IMG/VR virus record: IMGVR_UViG_3300029327_000053
Coordinates: 1-41,522 of that record
From: a virus
Length of the DNA: 41,522 nucleotides
Direction: 5' to 3' (one strand)
The translations under genes and the position numbers were made by a program. Each line of letters opens with the position of its first letter. Within the stretch, counting starts at the first letter, position 1. Under the pieces are notes generated by a model that did no database searches, had not been told where the DNA came from, and was given only the letters and a program-made list of their open reading frames with translations. Positions 14,226 through 21,739 of this stretch are shown here, piece by piece.

Positions 14226-14851
14226 CGGCAGAGGCCAAGCGGCTCTGGACGGAAGGGGAATCCATCAACCGGCTGGTCCTTTCCTGTCTGGACAAGTCGC
14301 TCGATCGCGCCTGGCGCTTGGGCAAGGTCCTCAACCAGATCAAGGGGATGGTGGGGACAGGGAACTGGCTACTATGGCTGGAGGCGAACTGGCCCGAGCT
14401 ACACGAACGCACGGCGCAGCGGTTCATGGTCCTCGACCGCGAGAACCCGGAGGCCCAGACTATCGAGGACCTGAGCCCTGATTCGGTGCGCAAGTTCCGC
14501 CTTGGCTACGTTCCAGCCAAAGAGCGGCCCGAGCTGGAGGGGGATCAGAGCTTCGCCCGCCAGCCACACTACCTCACGCTGGTCAACGATTGGCGACGCC
14601 TGCACCGCCGCATGGAAACGGGCCTGTGTGACCTCGATCCGACCGAGGCGCGGCGTGACCTCAAGCCTGTATTTGACTGGCTCTGCGGCCTCTACGGTAT
14701 CCCCGTGCCCAAGACAGACCCGGAGGGGGTACCCGGGGGTGGGGTGGTCAAAAATAGCCACCCCCCGGGTAGGGAGTCTCCTACCACCCCCCCGGAGGGG
14801 TGCGGTTCTAACGACCTACGCCGTTGTCGCACGCGTCATCCCGGAAAATGA
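14186..14851 (+). CDS. DUF3102-like protein
   Basis: A 221-residue protein. Residues 38-83 (DRAWRLGKVLNQIKGMVGTGNWLLWLEANWPELHERTAQRFM) match the DUF3102 pattern: an LGK-like helix, a GxWxxWL segment and ERTAQR in a helix-turn-helix. DUF3102 proteins occur in phages and plasmids and are thought to bind DNA. From about residue 175 the protein is low-complexity (GVPGGGVVKN, HPPGRESPTTPPEG). That part is encoded by a G-run and C-run region with strong inverted repeats (14731-14806). The start overlaps the preceding gene by 40 bases. Confidence 0.68.
   Translation: MQTRTITANLKTLTAEAKRLWTEGESINRLVLSCLDKSLDRAWRLGKVLNQIKGMVGTGNWLLWLEANWPELHERTAQRFMVLDRENPEAQTIEDLSPDSVRKFRLGYVPAKERPELEGDQSFARQPHYLTLVNDWRRLHRRMETGLCDLDPTEARRDLKPVFDWLCGLYGIPVPKTDPEGVPGGGVVKNSHPPGRESPTTPPEGCGSNDLRRCRTRHPGK
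14731..14806. repeat. GC-rich inverted repeats inside the DUF3102-like gene
   Basis: ACCCGGGGGTGG (14731-14742) faces CCACCCCCCGGGT (14758-14770). GTAGGGAG/CTCCTAC at 14769-14784 and CACCCC ... GGGGTG just after form two further stems. The plus strand also has runs of 5, 5 and 4 G separated by short spacers, which could form a G-quadruplex. The repeats are certain; a function is not. Confidence 0.55.
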
Positions 14852-14859
14852 ATTGATAC

Positions 14860-14915
14860 CTGATACCTTGACACCCTGGGCAGGGGTGTGAGCGGGAAAA
14901 AACCCAAGGTATCAG
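14860..14915 (+). promoter_or_regulatory. Inverted repeat enclosing the terminase small subunit start
   Basis: CTGATACCTTG (14860-14870) and CAAGGTATCAG (14905-14915) are perfect 11-bp inverted repeats with a 34-base loop. The loop holds most of the TTGACA box (14868-14873) and the GTG start at 14888. A second TGATACC lies directly upstream (14854-14860). As RNA this could hide the start codon, and as DNA it could be an operator. Confidence 0.5.
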
Positions 14916-15730
14916 CAAATGCAACCGCGCGAAAGAAGGTCGCCTCAAAAAAGTTGCCCATGCCGCGCAAGCCTGTTGCCGTCAAGGCGGCGGCCGCTAA
15001 ACTTGCGCGTCCGGATCCGGCCGCCGCGCGCCGGTACCAGAAAACCCAGCGCGAATACGTCGCGCTTTACGGCGTTTCTCTTCCCACCATCAAGCGCTGG
15101 TGGAAAGCGGGCCGCCCGCTCGACGATCCCGACGCCATGGGCGAATACCTCTCGCCGCGCGGCCGCAAGCCGGACAACGCTCCCGACTTCGAATCCCCCT
15201 CAATCACGCCGCCGCCTCCCCCCGATGAGAATGGGTTTCCCGTGGATGAGGAAATCCCCATTAAACTCGGCGAGGATTTCTTCAAAGGCGCGGGCGTTCT
15301 GGCCGCCATCGAGCGTCTGAAAAAGGCCGAGCGCGAGCGTGCTGCCGCCTACTTCAAGGCCATCTTGAACCGCCAGGCTCCACAGATCCTCGCCAACCGC
15401 TTCAAGGAATGGACGGGCCTCATTGAGGTTTTGCGCAAAGTCGAAAAAGACGCGCCGGAGATCCGCAAGCTCAACGAGCTCACCATCGACCGCGCCGAAA
15501 TGGAGACAGCCGTCGGGCAGATCTTCCAGTCGTTCCGCACCGCCGCGAACAACCTACCCGGGCGCGCCGCCGGCAAACTGATCGGCCTCACGGAACGCGA
15601 CGAGATCCTCGACGTGCTCGAGCGCGAGGTCGAGGTACTCTTACGCACCCTCACCGATATTACCCTGGAGTCCGTCGACAAGGCGGAAGCCGCCGCGGCT
15701 CCCGGTGATGACACCCCGTCGGAAGCCTGA
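14888..15730 (+). CDS. Probable terminase small subunit
   Basis: A 280-residue protein starting at GTG 14888. The N-terminal 50 residues are basic and Ala/Lys-rich. Residues 52-85 are a helix-turn-helix (KTQREYVALYGVSLPTIKRWWKAG), as in small terminase subunits that recognise packaging DNA. A proline-rich linker (SITPPPPPDENG) leads to a long helical C-terminal half that should oligomerise and bind the large subunit. The stop overlaps the start of the large subunit (TGATG), which is the usual pairing. The call rests on position and the helix-turn-helix. TTGACA lies 14 nt upstream of the start. Confidence 0.72.
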   Translation: MSGKKPKVSANATARKKVASKKLPMPRKPVAVKAAAAKLARPDPAAARRYQKTQREYVALYGVSLPTIKRWWKAGRPLDDPDAMGEYLSPRGRKPDNAPDFESPSITPPPPPDENGFPVDEEIPIKLGEDFFKGAGVLAAIERLKKAERERAAAYFKAILNRQAPQILANRFKEWTGLIEVLRKVEKDAPEIRKLNELTIDRAEMETAVGQIFQSFRTAANNLPGRAAGKLIGLTERDEILDVLEREVEVLLRTLTDITLESVDKAEAAAAPGDDTPSEA

Positions 15731-17718
15731 TGTTAAATGCCCTAAAAGCCTTCCGAGTCATCGCCGTTTGCGCCACGCTCGCCTTCAAGATCCCGCCGAA
15801 AATGCGGATCGCGGATTGGCTCTGCAAATACGTCTCCATCCCGCAGATCACCGGCGCGCTGATGCCGGGCCCGCTCGACACAAAATTGAACCCTCCCTTT
15901 GAGGGCCTCTTTGACCTCCTGGCGCAGCGGCACGTCCACTACTTCACCCTGGCCAAATCAGCCCGCGTCGGCGGCACGCTCTTTGCCATCAGCTACGTGC
16001 TGCACCAGATCGGCACCGGCGCGCACCCCATATTTTGGCTAGACCCTTCTCGTTCCTCAGCGCGCGCCCTCGCCCGCCGTGAGCTCCAGCCGTTCCTTCT
16101 GGAGTGCCCGCCCGTGGCTGAGCAGGCGATCGTCGATCGCGAGCATTGGACCGCCGCCATGATGTTCTTCCGTGGCGGCTCGTTTTTGAAAGTCGCCGGC
16201 GCCGGATCCCCGAATGAATCCGCCGGGTTCCAGGCCGAGATCATCGTCATCAACGAAGGCGACAAGGTCCACCACACCACCAAAGGGGAAGCGCCGGCGC
16301 ACGAGCTGGCCATCGTTCGTTCCAAGCAATTCCGCCACACGCGGAAGATCATCGAAAATTCCACGCCCACCGATGAATTCGGCCCCACCTGGCGCCGGTT
16401 CCTCAAAGGCAGCCAGCATTATTGCTACATTCCCTGCCCCCATTGCGGCCTGAAACAGCGCCTCACCTTCTTCCCGGAGGAAAAAGAGGTCCCCTTCGAC
16501 GAGGAACTCAACCCGCTTCCCCCCGGCCAGGTTCGCATCGAGAAAACCGGCAAGATGTTTTTCGATCATTGCCGCGTCATCGAGCGGCGCGAAGTCGAGC
16601 CTGGAAAATTCGAAGACGTCCCCACCGGATGGGATTACGATCGCGTCCTGGCCGAGACCTATTACGAATGCGCCCACGGCTGCCGCATCGAGTACCACGA
16701 GCTCAACAAAATGCTCCGGCGCTACAAGTGGGTGCAACACAACCGCAAAGCCCCGCGCGATCACGTTTCGCCCCACTATTGGGCCGCCTACTCCCCGTTC
16801 GAGCACTGGGGCGAAATCGCGAAAAAATACCTACTGGCAATCGGCGACTTCGGGGCGATGCACGATTTCTACAACAACGATCTCGGCCTGCCATTCAAAG
16901 CCGTGGCCACGGAGGTCGATGAAAGCGACATCCAGCGCCTGGTTAAAGCATCCCCGCACTACCTGCTGCGCACGATTCCGCTCGAGCCGGAAATGATGAC
17001 CATGACGACCGACGTCCAGCAGCAGGGCAGCGCAAATCCATTCTGGTGGCTCGTCTTCGCATGGGGAGTCGATTGGAGCAAGCCTGACTGGCCCACGTGG
17101 GGCGCGCTGGTCGATTACGGCCCAGCAGTGTCCTGGGAACAAATCGAGGAGATCGCCGGGATCCGCGCCGACCCCAAGGGCCACTGGAACGAATACGCCT
17201 GGAAAAACCCCATCACCGGGGAGCTGAAAAAGATCCGCGTGGAAGCGGGCCTCGTCGACTCTGGCGACCAGGCTCAGAGCGAGGCCAACGTCTACGAGTT
17301 CTGCCTCTCCAACAGCGATATTTTCAGCCCATCAAAGGGCGGCTCCCGCGCCCATCTGCGCGGCCAGCTCATCCGGCTCACGCCGGTCTACGATAACAAG
17401 CTCCAGCTCATCTGGTATTGGTCCGACGTCTTTTGCCAGACCGTTTACCGCCGGATCATCAAGGACCGCAAGTTGTGCCGATACCTCCCGGTCGATCTCA
17501 ACCAGGATTTTTTCGATCAGCTCACCGATGAGCATACCGTCATGGAGAACGGCCGTCTCATCTGGAAAGCCCGCCGGAAAAACAACCACTTGGGCGACTG
17601 CTGGAAGCTCCAGGAAGTGTTATCGGGAACCGTCGAGGAAGTCCTCGATGAAATCCGGCTCCGGCGCAAGCTGGCCGAGGAAGCAGCGGCGGAAGTGGCG
17701 GCCGCCGATAAAAAATAA
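15730..17718 (+). CDS. Phage terminase large subunit, GpA family
   Basis: A 662-residue DNA-packaging motor of the lambda GpA type. It has an N-terminal ATPase with a variant Walker A near 76-83 (KSARVGGT), Walker B IIVINEGD near 171-178 and the coupling motif NSTPTDEFGP near 211. A Cys cluster, C237/C240 (CPHCG) and C315/C319 (CAHGC), is typical of the family. The C-terminal nuclease has acidic residues D429 (TTDV) and D511/D514 (VDSGDQ). The length is normal for GpA. It cuts concatemers and pumps DNA into the prohead through the portal encoded downstream. Confidence 0.92.
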   Translation: MLNALKAFRVIAVCATLAFKIPPKMRIADWLCKYVSIPQITGALMPGPLDTKLNPPFEGLFDLLAQRHVHYFTLAKSARVGGTLFAISYVLHQIGTGAHPIFWLDPSRSSARALARRELQPFLLECPPVAEQAIVDREHWTAAMMFFRGGSFLKVAGAGSPNESAGFQAEIIVINEGDKVHHTTKGEAPAHELAIVRSKQFRHTRKIIENSTPTDEFGPTWRRFLKGSQHYCYIPCPHCGLKQRLTFFPEEKEVPFDEELNPLPPGQVRIEKTGKMFFDHCRVIERREVEPGKFEDVPTGWDYDRVLAETYYECAHGCRIEYHELNKMLRRYKWVQHNRKAPRDHVSPHYWAAYSPFEHWGEIAKKYLLAIGDFGAMHDFYNNDLGLPFKAVATEVDESDIQRLVKASPHYLLRTIPLEPEMMTMTTDVQQQGSANPFWWLVFAWGVDWSKPDWPTWGALVDYGPAVSWEQIEEIAGIRADPKGHWNEYAWKNPITGELKKIRVEAGLVDSGDQAQSEANVYEFCLSNSDIFSPSKGGSRAHLRGQLIRLTPVYDNKLQLIWYWSDVFCQTVYRRIIKDRKLCRYLPVDLNQDFFDQLTDEHTVMENGRLIWKARRKNNHLGDCWKLQEVLSGTVEEVLDEIRLRRKLAEEAAAEVAAADKK

Positions 17719-17837
17719 CGTGCGGTCCCGGGCATCTGACATCCGGATGTTACAGCCTCCCTTCTTCCCGTGCGACATAGCACCGGGGGGATCCGCTTAC
17801 CCCGGGCGTGGATGTCAATTGACTGGTTGAAAGAGGC
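17719..17837. other. Intergenic region with palindromes
   Basis: The 119 bases between the terminase and the next gene hold a perfect 12-bp palindrome, ACATCCGGATGT (17739-17750), and an inverted repeat, CCGGGG/CCCCGG (17783-17788, 17800-17805). TTGACT at 17819 lies 13 nt before the next start. No T-run follows, so it is not an obvious terminator. Confidence 0.45.
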
Positions 17838-18065
17838 ATGAGCGATCCAAAAAACAAATCATACATCGTCGTCTCCGAAGAGGAACTTTCCCAGGTTTTC
17901 GCCGAATGGGAACGGAGGTTCCGTGAAAAACCCGATGAATTTCAGTCAGAGATGAACCGTCTTGCAAACGATTATAAAACCACAGGCGAGTTTCAGGCCG
18001 CCTATCTCGTCAAATTGATTGCAGAGGTTCTCCCCGCAAATTCGAGCGTCGAAGTACCAGAGTAA
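17838..18065 (+). CDS. Small hypothetical protein
   Basis: A 75-residue acidic helical protein (SEEELSQVFAEWERRF; EFQSEMNRLANDYKTTGEFQAAYLVKLI). AAGAGG lies just upstream, and a TTGACT box is 13 nt before the ATG. It sits between terminase and portal genes, where phages often keep small connector or homing genes. No such identity can be shown. Confidence 0.6.
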   Translation: MSDPKNKSYIVVSEEELSQVFAEWERRFREKPDEFQSEMNRLANDYKTTGEFQAAYLVKLIAEVLPANSSVEVPE

Positions 18066-18119
18066 ATGGGCGAGTTTTTACGAAATACGAAAATCTAGTC
18101 CATTTTTCGAACACCTCAT

Positions 18120-18194
18120 TTGACACGCCCCCATCATTGTCTAACACCGCGACGAGGCCCGCACCCGAAAGGGTTCCCGGGCCTCGCTCGTTTT
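18120..18194 (+). promoter_or_regulatory. TTGACA box followed by a strong hairpin and T-run
   Basis: A perfect -35 hexamer, TTGACA (18120-18125), is followed 16 bases later by a poor -10 (TAACAC). A two-part hairpin comes next: CGAGGCCCG (18153-18161) pairs with CGGGCCTCG (18178-18186), with an inner ACCC-GAAA-GGGT stem and tetraloop, then CTCGTTTT. It may terminate transcription from the terminase genes or attenuate transcription of the portal genes. The hairpin is clear; the promoter is doubtful. Confidence 0.55.
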
Positions 18195-18225
18195 CGGGAG
18201 GATCGTTGACAGGCGCGGGCGGGGG

Positions 18226-18504
18226 ATGAATGACGCCTTTGTCCAATCGCTCGCCGACATTGCCGAGGAGCGCGGCTCCGAAGCCTTCCTGGTCGAGCTG
18301 CGGGATTCCTGCATGGCCAAAATCGCCGAAGGGGGCGGCGAGGTCACGTTCATGAAGCAAGCCGGGCAGAACGGCAAGACTGCCCAGGCGGAATGCATCC
18401 TAGATGCCTCCGAACTCCTCGTTGCCGTCACGGCCGCCCTCCGGCTCTTCCGGGACCAGACGGTCACCGTCACTTACGTCGACTTTAGCGGGATGATATT
18501 ATGA
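18226..18504 (+). CDS. Small head protein, possible gpW-like connector
   Basis: A 92-residue protein. It has an N-terminal acidic helix (FVQSLADIAEERGSEAFLVELRDSCMAKI), a central polar strand (GGEVTFMKQAGQNGKTAQAECI) and a C-terminal helix and strand (LLVAVTAALRLFRDQTVTVTYVDF). The position directly before the portal and the helix-hairpin-helix look match the head-joining protein gpW of lambda, but no sequence motif proves it. A CGTTGACA box lies 14 nt before the start. The stop overlaps the portal start (ATGA). Confidence 0.58.
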   Translation: MNDAFVQSLADIAEERGSEAFLVELRDSCMAKIAEGGGEVTFMKQAGQNGKTAQAECILDASELLVAVTAALRLFRDQTVTVTYVDFSGMIL

Positions 18505-20063
18505 GCATCGGCGGCATTGTTCGCAGCACTATTGCCGGAGCCGCAATGCGCTTCAGCGCCTGGCTCCAGCCCTATTCGGAAATCACGCGGCCCTCTGCCG
18601 ATCGCGAGAACATTTTCTATTACCTCCCCTCCGATTCCCGGTTCTACCTCGACACCTGGACGCGTCGGGAGATCCTCCGCAAGGTCGATTGGCTCTACCA
18701 GACCTTCGGCCTCGTCAAAGAGGCCATTCGGGGCACCGCGCGCCACACGGTAGGCAAGGGCATCTGTCTTTCCGTCAATTCCGATGACGAGGACTTCAAC
18801 GCGGCCGCCGAGGCCGATTTCGATCTCTGGGCCCTCGCGCCGGCGCGTTGCGACCGCTCCGGGCGCCGGAATTTCTACGAGATCCAGACGCACGCCGTGC
18901 GCCAGCGGCTCAAGCAGGGCGAATTCTTCGCCGCGTTCGTCCCCAATCCCCGATGGGATAATGAGCCGTGCCTGCGGCTTTACGACGCGATGGAGATCGA
19001 ATCCGCACCCGACGAGATCAACGAATATAACATCGACGGCGTCAAGCTCGACCACGATCACAACCCCATTGCCTTCACCGTACGATCCGGCGAAGAAAGC
19101 CATTCCGACATTCCCGCCGCAAACATGGTCCACTGGTTCGATGGGGACCAGACCAACCAGGTCCGAGGCGTCTCCGATTTTGCCCAGGCCGTCGTACCAC
19201 TCGTGGATGCTCGCGAGCTCATCAAGCTCGTCACCAAGACGGCCAAGCAAAACAGCGCCATCGGCCTGCACATTAAGAAACTGGTGAAAGCCGGGGGCCG
19301 CGGCGCGCTGGACAAGATCCGCAGCCACATCCAGGCGGGCGGCCCTCCCAACGGCCAGCCAGGCCAGGCGGCCCAGCCCAATCCCGACCATCCCAAATAC
19401 GAACGCCTCACCGGCGGCGGTGCGATCATCTATACCGATGAGGACGGCGACGTCAAATTCCTGACGCCCAACTCCCCCTCGCCCTTGGTCGAGCCCTTCA
19501 TCAACAAAGTGCTCATCCGCGACGCCGCCTGCTCCTGGGGAGTTCCCCAGGAATTCTTCTGGGAGGTAGGCCACATCAATAGCTCCAGCTCCCGCTTCAT
19601 CCTGATGCGCGCCGATGCCCTTTTTTCCACGCTGGGAGACGGCCTGGTCGGCCGTCTCTGCCAGCCCGCTGCCGTTCGCTACCTCCAGCACCGCATCGAG
19701 ATCGGCGCGCTCGCCGAGCCGAGGGACCCGAAGTGGATGAACAAACTTTCATGGCAGCTCCCCATGCGCGTCACCATCGACAATGGCCGCGACGGCGCGT
19801 TGGAGATCAACCAGCTTGCCAATGGCATCGAGAACCTTGCCACCATCAACGACCGGCGCGGCCGCAACTGGCGGCAAATCACGGAACAGTGGTTCCGCGA
19901 AATGGCATACGCCTCCAAGCAGGCCAAAAAGCATGGCGTCGATTGGGCGCTCGCCCTCTGGCGGCCCAATACCCCGGGCGCAAAAGGCGGCGAGGCAAAC
20001 CCCAACGACCTCGAGGAAAAGCTGGAGGACGCCCAGCCCGGCTCCTCCCAAGGTGACAAATAG
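18501..20063 (+). CDS. Phage portal protein, lambda family
   Basis: A 520-residue protein that should form the dodecameric ring for DNA entry and exit. It has the order and motifs of the lambda-type portal: an N-terminal segment with SDSRFYLDTWTRREILRK, a central FDLWALAPARCDRSGRRNFYEIQ, HAVRQRLKQGEFFAAFV, the stretch PAANMVHWFDGDQTNQVRGVSDFA, and near the end GVPQEFFWEVGHINSSSSRF. Length and position fit. It starts at an ATGA junction and is followed by the capsid protease, as in lambda B-C. Confidence 0.92.
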   Translation: MSIGGIVRSTIAGAAMRFSAWLQPYSEITRPSADRENIFYYLPSDSRFYLDTWTRREILRKVDWLYQTFGLVKEAIRGTARHTVGKGICLSVNSDDEDFNAAAEADFDLWALAPARCDRSGRRNFYEIQTHAVRQRLKQGEFFAAFVPNPRWDNEPCLRLYDAMEIESAPDEINEYNIDGVKLDHDHNPIAFTVRSGEESHSDIPAANMVHWFDGDQTNQVRGVSDFAQAVVPLVDARELIKLVTKTAKQNSAIGLHIKKLVKAGGRGALDKIRSHIQAGGPPNGQPGQAAQPNPDHPKYERLTGGGAIIYTDEDGDVKFLTPNSPSPLVEPFINKVLIRDAACSWGVPQEFFWEVGHINSSSSRFILMRADALFSTLGDGLVGRLCQPAAVRYLQHRIEIGALAEPRDPKWMNKLSWQLPMRVTIDNGRDGALEINQLANGIENLATINDRRGRNWRQITEQWFREMAYASKQAKKHGVDWALALWRPNTPGAKGGEANPNDLEEKLEDAQPGSSQGDK

Positions 20064-20075
20064 GAGACCAGCATC

Positions 20076-21008
20076 ATGCGATACGATCGACTCTTCACGA
20101 AGCTCTTCCGCTCCCCCCTTTTGCTGGAGCCCAACACCCGCGCCGGGTTCGAGGCCGCCCTCTGGGCCATGATGAGCGGCCAGATCCCGGAGCCGCCCAT
20201 CCTTGGCGAATCGCCAATGGATCCCACCACTTCGCCCGGGCTGCCCGTGAGGGCTCGCAATCTTCCGATGCGCTTTGACGCCCGCAAGCAAGCCCCCGCC
20301 ACCGCTCAGAAGCGGGCAGCCTGGCTGCTCGACCCCGGTTTCGGCCGCGACGGAAAGACGGCCATCCTCCACGTCGACGGCGTCATCGACAAACACCTCA
20401 GCACATTTGAGGCCTCGTGCTTCGACGCCACGGACCTGAACGACTTCGACCGCGCCCTTGGCCAGGCGGCCGCCGATCCGTCGGTCGATAACGTCCTCAT
20501 CTATTTCAACTCGCCCGGTGGCACCGTCACCGGCGTACCTGAGAGCGGCTCGAAAATTGCCGCCCTGGCCCAGCAGAAAAACGTCTTTGGCTTTACCGAT
20601 GGGCTCTGCTGCAGCGCCGCCTATTGGATGGCCAGCCAATGCGACCAGATGTTCTGTACCGCCAGCGCCCAGGTCGGGAGCATCGGCGTCTACCTCGCCG
20701 TCCTCGATGCCTCGCGTCAGCTCGAAGCCATGGGGCAAAAAGTCGAGACCATCAAAGACGGCCGTCTCAAGGCCGCCGGCGCTTATTGGAAACCACTAAG
20801 CGACGACGAGCGGGCCCATTTCCAGGCCCAGGTGAACCAGATCGGCGAGATGTTCCGCGGCGCCGTCAATGCGAAGCGGCCGTCGGTATCGAATGATACC
20901 ATGCAAGGGCAGTCGTTCATGGGCAAACAGGCGCAGGAATGCGGCCTGGTCGACGCGGTGCTCCCGGGCATTGAGGCGGCGATCGAGGAATTCGAGCAGA
21001 CCGTTTAA
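20076..21008 (+). CDS. S49 family capsid maturation peptidase
   Basis: A 310-residue serine peptidase of the SppA/lambda gpC type. The core starts near 94 (KTAILHVDGVID), with FNSPGGTVTG near 144-153. The nucleophile is S180 in GLCCSAAYWMAS and the base K232 in DGRLKAAG. The 52-residue distance equals that between Ser147 and Lys199 of Bacillus SppA. It should cleave scaffold and portal during prohead maturation. The N-terminal 90 residues are not conserved and include IL-GESPM, encoded by a palindromic repeat copy. The ribosome site is GGAGA, 12 bases before ATG. Confidence 0.92.
   Translation: MRYDRLFTKLFRSPLLLEPNTRAGFEAALWAMMSGQIPEPPILGESPMDPTTSPGLPVRARNLPMRFDARKQAPATAQKRAAWLLDPGFGRDGKTAILHVDGVIDKHLSTFEASCFDATDLNDFDRALGQAAADPSVDNVLIYFNSPGGTVTGVPESGSKIAALAQQKNVFGFTDGLCCSAAYWMASQCDQMFCTASAQVGSIGVYLAVLDASRQLEAMGQKVETIKDGRLKAAGAYWKPLSDDERAHFQAQVNQIGEMFRGAVNAKRPSVSNDTMQGQSFMGKQAQECGLVDAVLPGIEAAIEEFEQTV
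20203..20218. repeat. Intragenic palindromic repeat, copy 3
   Basis: TTGGCGAATCGCCAAT repeats 16 of the 17 bases of the two copies in the replication-type gene, and encodes the same ESP peptide in the same frame. It lies in the non-conserved N-terminal part of the S49 peptidase. Confidence 0.7.
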
Positions 21009-21218
21009 ATAGGCTCTTGCCGGCGCGTCGCTTTCCATGTCGGCGCGCCGACCCTTGGCGGCATTGCGGAGCCACGCAATTCTCCACGCGTTCAGTCATG
21101 GAACTGAACCCGGGAACCTGCCGTTGCGGTCGCCGCACCATTTCGAAGACGGGCCCTGTCCGCGAGGGAATAAGCGACGCCGTTTATATACCTTCGTTGA
21201 CACCCGTTGGCAAACAAT
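21009..21218. other. Non-coding region before the scaffold gene
   Basis: About 210 bases without a convincing gene. It contains a perfect 14-bp palindrome, GTCGGCGCGCCGAC (21039-21052), a 7-bp perfect hairpin (GTTCAGT, loop of 6, ACTGAAC) near 21088-21107, a TATATA run at 21185 and TTGACA at 21197-21202. It could be a structured leader or promoter region for the capsid genes. Confidence 0.45.
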
Positions 21219-21680
21219 ATGCCGACGCTCAAAGAATCGCTCGACGAAGCCCTCGAAAAACTCTCCGAAACGGAGTCGAAACTCGTAACCGCGGAACAAT
21301 CCGCCGTTGATCTCAAAACCAAGGCCGAAAAAGCCGAGAAGGATTTCAAGACCGAGCAGGAGGCTCATACCAAGACCAAGACCGAGCTTGAGGACACCAA
21401 AGGCAAGCTCAGCAAAGTCGAGACCGAGCTGGGCGATCTCAAAGCCTCCAACAAAACCGCCGATCAGCGCGTGCGTGAGGAGCTCGCCGCCTCCGGCATC
21501 ACGATCCCCGCCGCGAAGAATACCCCCGAGGCCCTCAACAAAAACGCCGCGGCCGACGCCGCTCTCTGGGAACGCTACCAGAACGCTTCCCCGACCGAGA
21601 AAGCGCAGATGCGCGCTGAACACGGCAAGAAGCTCGATGCCGCCGCCACTGCGTGGGACGCCGAGCACTCCGGCAAATAA
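21219..21680 (+). CDS. Probable capsid scaffolding protein
   Basis: A 153-residue protein with a long coiled coil over about 5-85 (Glu/Lys/Thr heptads such as KLSETESKLVTAEQ and ELEDTKGKLSKVETEL), then a shorter helical end. Coiled-coil proteins between protease and capsid genes are normally scaffolds, and this one would be a substrate of the S49 peptidase. I start it at ATG 21219. TTG 21207 in frame is an alternative. Neither has a ribosome site; TTGACA is 16 nt before the ATG. Confidence 0.68.
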   Translation: MPTLKESLDEALEKLSETESKLVTAEQSAVDLKTKAEKAEKDFKTEQEAHTKTKTELEDTKGKLSKVETELGDLKASNKTADQRVREELAASGITIPAAKNTPEALNKNAAADAALWERYQNASPTEKAQMRAEHGKKLDAAATAWDAEHSGK

Positions 21681-21739
21681 CCGTTTCTCACCCAGTAATA
21701 CCACCCTTTTTCAACCCAGCAACCCACCGCTAAACCACC

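Noticed and set aside
14502-14891. Frame ending at the GTGA junction with the terminase small subunit, as a frameshift extension of the DUF3102-like gene
   Set aside because: It would need a +1 shift, no slippery site was seen, and the sequence is not protein-like. The GTGA overlap is probably chance.
18474-20738. Two long minus-strand frames over the portal and protease genes
   Set aside because: The plus strand has well-supported portal and S49 genes. The opposite frames are shadows with no coherent domains.
21097-21310. Small plus-strand frame MELNPGTCRCGRR in the gap before the scaffold
   Set aside because: It overlaps the scaffold start in another frame, has a poor basic sequence and no ribosome site.
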